Shown: piece by piece, positions 59,811 to 64,000 of the stretch
How the letters are laid out: the number at the start of each line of letters is the position of its first letter
Position numbering within the stretch: the stretch's first letter is position 1
From: Bretschneidera sinensis
Lineage: Eukaryota > Streptophyta > Magnoliopsida > Brassicales > Akaniaceae
Direction of reading: 5' to 3'
Length of the DNA: 64,000 bases
Assembly (NCBI GenBank): GCA_023935145.1
Contig: CM043700.1
Location: 38,730,620 to 38,794,619 of the forward strand
Notes under the pieces: generated by a model
Database searches by the model: none
Told to the model about the DNA's origin: nothing
What the model saw: the letters and a program-made list of their open reading frames with translations, nothing else
Made by a program: the position numbers and the translations under genes

Positions 59811-61426
59811 ATGCATTCACCATCACCACCTGACATGGTAGTGAAGAATCGATTCCTGGGGTTCTTAATATGGCAATCTATTCCCTCTACAGTCATCTTC
59901 CTCCTCTTCAAATATTTCATTCTCTCTCCACTGCTATCCACTCCTCCCAAAAACTCCATAATCACTGCCATTTTCACCTTTATAACCTTTCACATCTCTC
60001 AGCTCCTCTTCTCGACCTCACTCGCAATCATCTCGTCTCCCGAGCTTAGCCGCGCAGCCTCGACCCTTCAACTCGCCTTCGGACTCATCCGTCCCTCTTT
60101 CTCACCTGATTTCAGCCGCAGGGCCAAGCTCTCCTTGAGTTTCGTTCTGTTCGTGGCGGCCGCTGCCGTCTCGGGATTCGTGTCGGCGGTGTCCGTTTGC
60201 TGGACTAATGATGTGGAGGGAGTACGGATGATTGGAAGATTGGGGTTTAAGGGTTTTGCGTTTGGGTTCCTTTACGGATTGTTTTATATTTATAAGCACC
60301 GATGGGTTTTGGAGTTTCCTATTATTCAGGTGACTCTCTCTGTCTGTTTCTTACTGGTCCTTAGTAAGTTCATTGTCTTTGCTTTTAGATAGGTAATCAT
60401 TCTTATATGCTCACTCTGGATACTAAAAGGCTGAACGGTATAAAAATACGTGTAATTTCATATATTTAACTTTATCTTGTGGTGGTTTTGGAACAATTAA
60501 CAAATACCTGAACTATGCTATGTTTTCGTGTAATAAACAATTCATCAAACACTTTATAAGCTTTTCATTCACTGATAGTCTCACGAATTTAGGCACAAGC
60601 TTGAGCGTAGGAGTCACTCCTTCATTTAGGCTCTTGCTTGGTAGGGAAGACGGAGAAACGAGAGGATTGAAAATGTGAAAGAAAATTGAGAAGAAAATAA
60701 AAGATTGATATCATTCTTTTAGGGTTCAACTAGGCATTCATGAATGGCAGGATCTATGATCTTGATGTTGTAGTTCTGCTATTATAGTTTGTGCAACATG
60801 GAATCCCGTTTCTTTGATTCAATAGAGGGGATAAAATGGGTCAGTCTTCTGGTTAGATTTTTAGGTGTATTAGTTGGATCAGGAATTGCTACACTACTTG
60901 CACTAATGTTTCTACTTTAATTATGGATGTTTATCTGATCATATGGTTTCTTGTGGTGTTCATATATTGTACAAAATGTATGGTTATGAATCAGAACTTT
61001 AATGTATCAATTTATACTATGGCTTGATGAGCTAGCGGTTGTACCAGGGGCTAGCCACATTCATTTCAATTAGTTGCGAGTCCTTGAGTTATTTGACATG
61101 TGATTCTTCTTTGATGTGTAGTTTCATATTTTCTCAAGGTGCCTTGGTGTTCTCTAGCCATGTCACTCACGATCACTGATATTAATTTCCTATGTCAACA
61201 GCGTCCTCTTTTCTTCAGCTTCAAGATAGGGCTCTCTTCGGCTAGTGCACGGGCTCTAAAATTTTCTGGTGCACTTTACCTGATTTTAGCTGTGTTGCTT
61301 CTATTTCTACCAGCCCAGTTTAAGAGTCCAGTGACAATGGGGAAATTCATTGCCGAGCAGATCTTATTTTACCTAGGGAGTGTTGTTGTGTTTCTAAGTT
61401 GGGAATTGAGTCACCATTTACATCAG
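59811..61426 (+). CDS. NDC1: Nucleoporin NDC1 (first two exons; gene continues beyond the window)
   Basis: NDC1 is a membrane nucleoporin that anchors the nuclear pore complex in the pore membrane. Exon 1 is 59811-60329 (173 codons) and exon 2 is 61202-61426 (75 codons), joined in phase 0 by an 872-bp GT-AG intron. A second donor (GTTGGT) follows at 61427. The start chosen is the first ATG; a second Met at 59835 begins Met-Val-Val-Lys-Asn-Arg-Phe and could also serve. Six hydrophobic segments are visible, matching NDC1's six membrane helices: about residues 14-37, 48-72, 106-127, 149-162, 187-207 and 219-240. The soluble C-terminal half is not in the window; I found no third exon before 64000, so intron 2 exceeds 2.5 kb. 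The frame is intact here. It is neighbour to OCT1 in Arabidopsis as recalled. Confidence 0.82.
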
Positions 61427-61458
61427 GTTGGTGCATTATACATGTATATCTGTATTTT

Positions 61459-61463
<5 letters not shown>

Positions 61464-61509
<46 letters not shown>
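61464..61509. repeat. (AT)n microsatellite in NDC1 intron 2
   Basis: About 23 AT units, 38 bp after the exon 2 donor. Confidence 0.95.
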
Positions 61510-61511
<2 letters not shown>

Positions 61512-61780
61512 TTCTTGTTGGTACTTTATAGCTGCAGCAAGTATTGAATGTGAAGCAGTGCATATCATCTCATTCAATAAAAAAAATTATTTTTTCTTTA
61601 CCTTTTTTTCATTAAACTTTATACTTAGTGATCCTAATATGAATGTAGATCATTAGCCATATCATAATTTACGGGGGAAAAAATAAAAGTAGGGAGTTTA
61701 CTTTTTATTCTTCCCTGGCTGGCTGGCATTTATGGACAACAAAATGGTCTATATCATTTCATGGATGGACAGCAAATTAA

Positions 61781-61864
61781 TAGGCCTAGCTGGATTTAAG
61801 CCAGCGTAGACATATTTCCAACGAATTTATAGTCCATCCCCATTAACCGCTCCGGCATCAACCG
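61781..61864 (-). pseudogene. trnY: Plastid-derived tRNA-Tyr pseudogene
   Basis: 84 bases aligned with plastid trnY-GUA: GATGCC..GAGCGGTTAATGG, GTTGG..ATATGTCTACGCTGG, AAATCCAGCT. Several transitions, including the anticodon (GTA to ATA) and the acceptor stem. Not expected to be functional. Confidence 0.82.
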
Positions 61865-61923
61865 AGGAAGAATCAATTATAAGTTTATTGATGATCCATG
61901 ATCAACTTCCTTTCCTAGTACTC

Positions 61924-61996
61924 TACCCCCAGGGGAAATCGAATTTCCATTGCCTCCTTGAAAGAAAGATGTCGTGAACCACTAGACGATAGGGGC
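61924..61996 (-). pseudogene. trnE: Plastid-derived tRNA-Glu pseudogene
   Basis: 73 bases matching plastid trnE-UUC: ATCGTCTAGTGGTTCA.GAC, TCTTTCAAGGAGGC (anticodon TTC), ATTCGA.TTCCCCTGGGGG. A few substitutions in the arms. Plastid tRNA genes have no nuclear role unless captured, and this one is inside an intron. Confidence 0.87.
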
Positions 61997-62010
61997 ATAC
62001 TTGCCCGACT

Positions 62011-64000
62011 AAATGGTTCTCCACTTCTTTAAATTGATGCACTGTATCTATTTGTTTTGAATATTGTATTGTTTTTCAAATGCTGCTTTTCTTTTTCTAT
62101 TTCCTTCACTTTCTTGGGGCAGCATTTGGGGATGGTGGGTTTAAGGGAGAGGGCCAGAGGGGTAAGACTTAAGAGATTGCAAAAGTCAAAAAATTTTGTT
62201 GCAACTAAAGAATAGCAGAGTCTTTACGCGGAGAAAAAAACTATTTAATCAAATTCATCCTTATAATTGTTTTCCCCTGAATTTCACCACATATCTAAAT
62301 ATCCAAAGAAAGGATCATCAGTTGTCTATTTTATCAACAATTTTTGACATTCTATGAAGCAAAAAGATTTGTAAACAAAAGTTGACACTTTATGGGGCTA
62401 ATATAATAATTATCATAATATTTGTGCCCCCAGCAGTGTAGTTGGATTTTTCTTTGTCAAACTAGTAAAGAAGTTCATACATTGCTTATTATTTGTTATA
62501 ATTAAAATAGAGGGCAATATAAACACTTTGTTGCATAACTGAGGAAAACATCCCCAATAGACTCATTCAGTGAAACTATGTTCTACAGGATAAATGGAAG
62601 AAACAAAACATATTAGGCTAGTCATAAGTTGATCGTGCAAATCAATTGACGTATGAAGAGAAAAATTTGATCATTGTCAATGTATTTTCCATGGCATTGA
62701 CACTTTTTCAACTTCTTATGTATTATCTAACTGTGTTATTTTTTTGTGTGTAAATTATCATGTTTATTTCATCCATAGAACATCAAAGATTAGCATTTCA
62801 TGAATGCTGCTATTTTTTTCTTCTCAAAACCAAAGTCCTATTGCAGACGAATTTTCTCTAGTACGCTTAGCATATGCTCCTTTTATGCAGTAGTAGCATT
62901 TTTGTTTTGCACAAACAAGTAGGCTTGGCATAAAACCCAATAAAAGTCATGGTTTACTTACAATCCTTTTTAACCAAGTGAGGATGCGAAAGAGGTTTAG
63001 CAAGTTCATTGAACATGAAAAGTGGAATTCCTAGGGAAACCTTCTTTCAAAATCTCTTATGAAAATGTATGGCAAAAACTAAAACTGAGTGAATTTTTTT
63101 TAAAAAAAATTGCTCCTTGACTTTTGCTACTCCAAATAGTTTCATACAAATTTTTCCAAAATCTTAAGTGGCAGCCCTTAATACCTTGGCACAAAGACAT
63201 TCACACATATCTCCTATAGTTGTCATCAACAATTGTCACTATTCAAGCTATTGATATGGACATAGAAATGGATGAGAGAGACAAAAATGTATCTGGTGAA
63301 AAACTTGTGAGGCAGAAACACCATGGTCACTATACGGGTATGATGATAGCCATTTATAGTTGGATCAACCAAGTACCTTAACAGAGTTGAAGGGGAGTTA
63401 GCATTTTGCATAATACAAATGCTTCAATCGTTCTTCATCTTTTGTGTTCTTTTCTTTTAAATTGTATATAATTACATGCCAACTGTTCCCTTTGATACCT
63501 GTATGTGTTTATGTTAAATTGAGATGGCCAAACATTGCACCTAATGGTTAGGGACTTAGGGGTAATATTTGCTTCTAATTGGAGGTGTTTTTTGAAATAA
63601 AATGTCTACACTTTTATTTCTTAATACTTCGATAAGTTGTAGAGATTCAACACAAGCAAAATATTTCCTGCAATGGTACTTAAACAACAAATAAATAAAT
63701 TTCTCGCAATGGTCCACAGATTTTGGTACTGCACCCTTCAAAATGTTGGAAGAAAACACAGTAGGTGTCCACCTATATCTTCACCTTCGATGTAACACAA
63801 GTAATTTGTCTCAGTTGTCTTGTTTACTGTAATAAATACATTCTTAGGTCCTCTTAATACCATGAATTGTAAAGAAAATCCATTTATTTAGCAACCCCAA
63901 GACTGTTAACTAAATATTTATCATCTGTGGGTTTAGGAAACACTATTAATCCTGCATTTTGGTCTTCTCTCCTTAATATGTCTTACTCATCCCAAATAAA
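62011..64000. other. Remainder of NDC1 intron 2 (inferred)
   Basis: AT-rich, no recognisable exon, RNA gene or complete element. Confidence 0.4.

Larger units (their letters stand above)
61700..62010 (-). other. Nuclear insertion of chloroplast DNA (trnY-trnE segment)
   Basis: The minus strand contains, in order, trnE, a 59-bp spacer and trnY, the conserved plastid gene order and spacing. Flanking sequence on the trnY side also resembles the plastid trnY-trnD spacer from memory. Ends are approximate. It lies inside NDC1 intron 2, antisense to NDC1. Confidence 0.8.

Overview
This is nuclear DNA of a flowering plant, almost certainly a eudicot. The evidence is spliced genes with GT-AG introns, plant-specific families (a NAC transcription factor, a plant-type organic cation/carnitine transporter, a plant NDC1 nucleoporin), high AT content, nested Ty3/gypsy and Ty1/copia LTR elements, and a degraded insertion of chloroplast DNA. 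The species cannot be named from the sequence alone.

Layout. 1-5.85 kb is a retrotransposon patchwork: a minus-strand gypsy-type element missing its far end, whose LTR is flanked by internal sequence on both sides, abutting the 3' end of a SIRE-like copia element. 6.2-6.9 kb holds a broken Pro/Ser-rich reading frame. 7.8-11.9 kb is a hAT-like non-autonomous transposon split by a complete 3.1-kb non-coding LTR element whose interior is degenerate tandem repeats. 14.4-17.0 kb is a complete three-exon NAC gene (+). 18.4-21.2 kb is a complete two-exon OCT1-type transporter gene (-), tail-to-tail with it.

From inside OCT1 exon 1 (20739) to 47.6 kb the window is a rearranged segmental duplication. 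Unit A (20739-34100) carries OCT1 exon 1, its promoter and several kb of flank, interrupted by a 7.3-kb copia element with a perfect 5-bp target duplication. It is followed by two tandem copies of an MBD4-like DNA glycosylase pseudogene fragment (34.1-37.16 kb, and a shorter one at 37.16-38.42 kb). Unit B (38420-44600) repeats unit A without the copia element, and a third MBD4-like fragment follows (44.6-47.6 kb). At 38.42 kb the duplicated OCT1 exon 1 is joined to the MBD4-like fragment, giving chimeric, overlapping reading frames on opposite strands. The third fragment ends at a short non-autonomous copia-type element (47.6-49.4 kb). Next is a complete 7.7-kb gypsy-type element that has gag and protease remnants but no reverse transcriptase or integrase (49.5-57.2 kb). 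The window ends with the first two exons of NDC1 (59.8-61.4 kb), preceded by a terminal-inverted-repeat element with a pyrimidine-rich core. Its second intron contains a chloroplast-derived trnY-trnE pair.

As genes, only NAC, OCT1 and the visible part of NDC1 look functional. Everything else is mobile DNA or duplication debris. The most unusual part is the OCT1/MBD4-like chimera: a copy of the OCT1 promoter region and first exon now points into antisense MBD4-like sequence, which could make antisense or small RNA against a functional MBD4-like gene elsewhere in the genome. That function is inference. The rearrangement itself can be read directly from the sequence.
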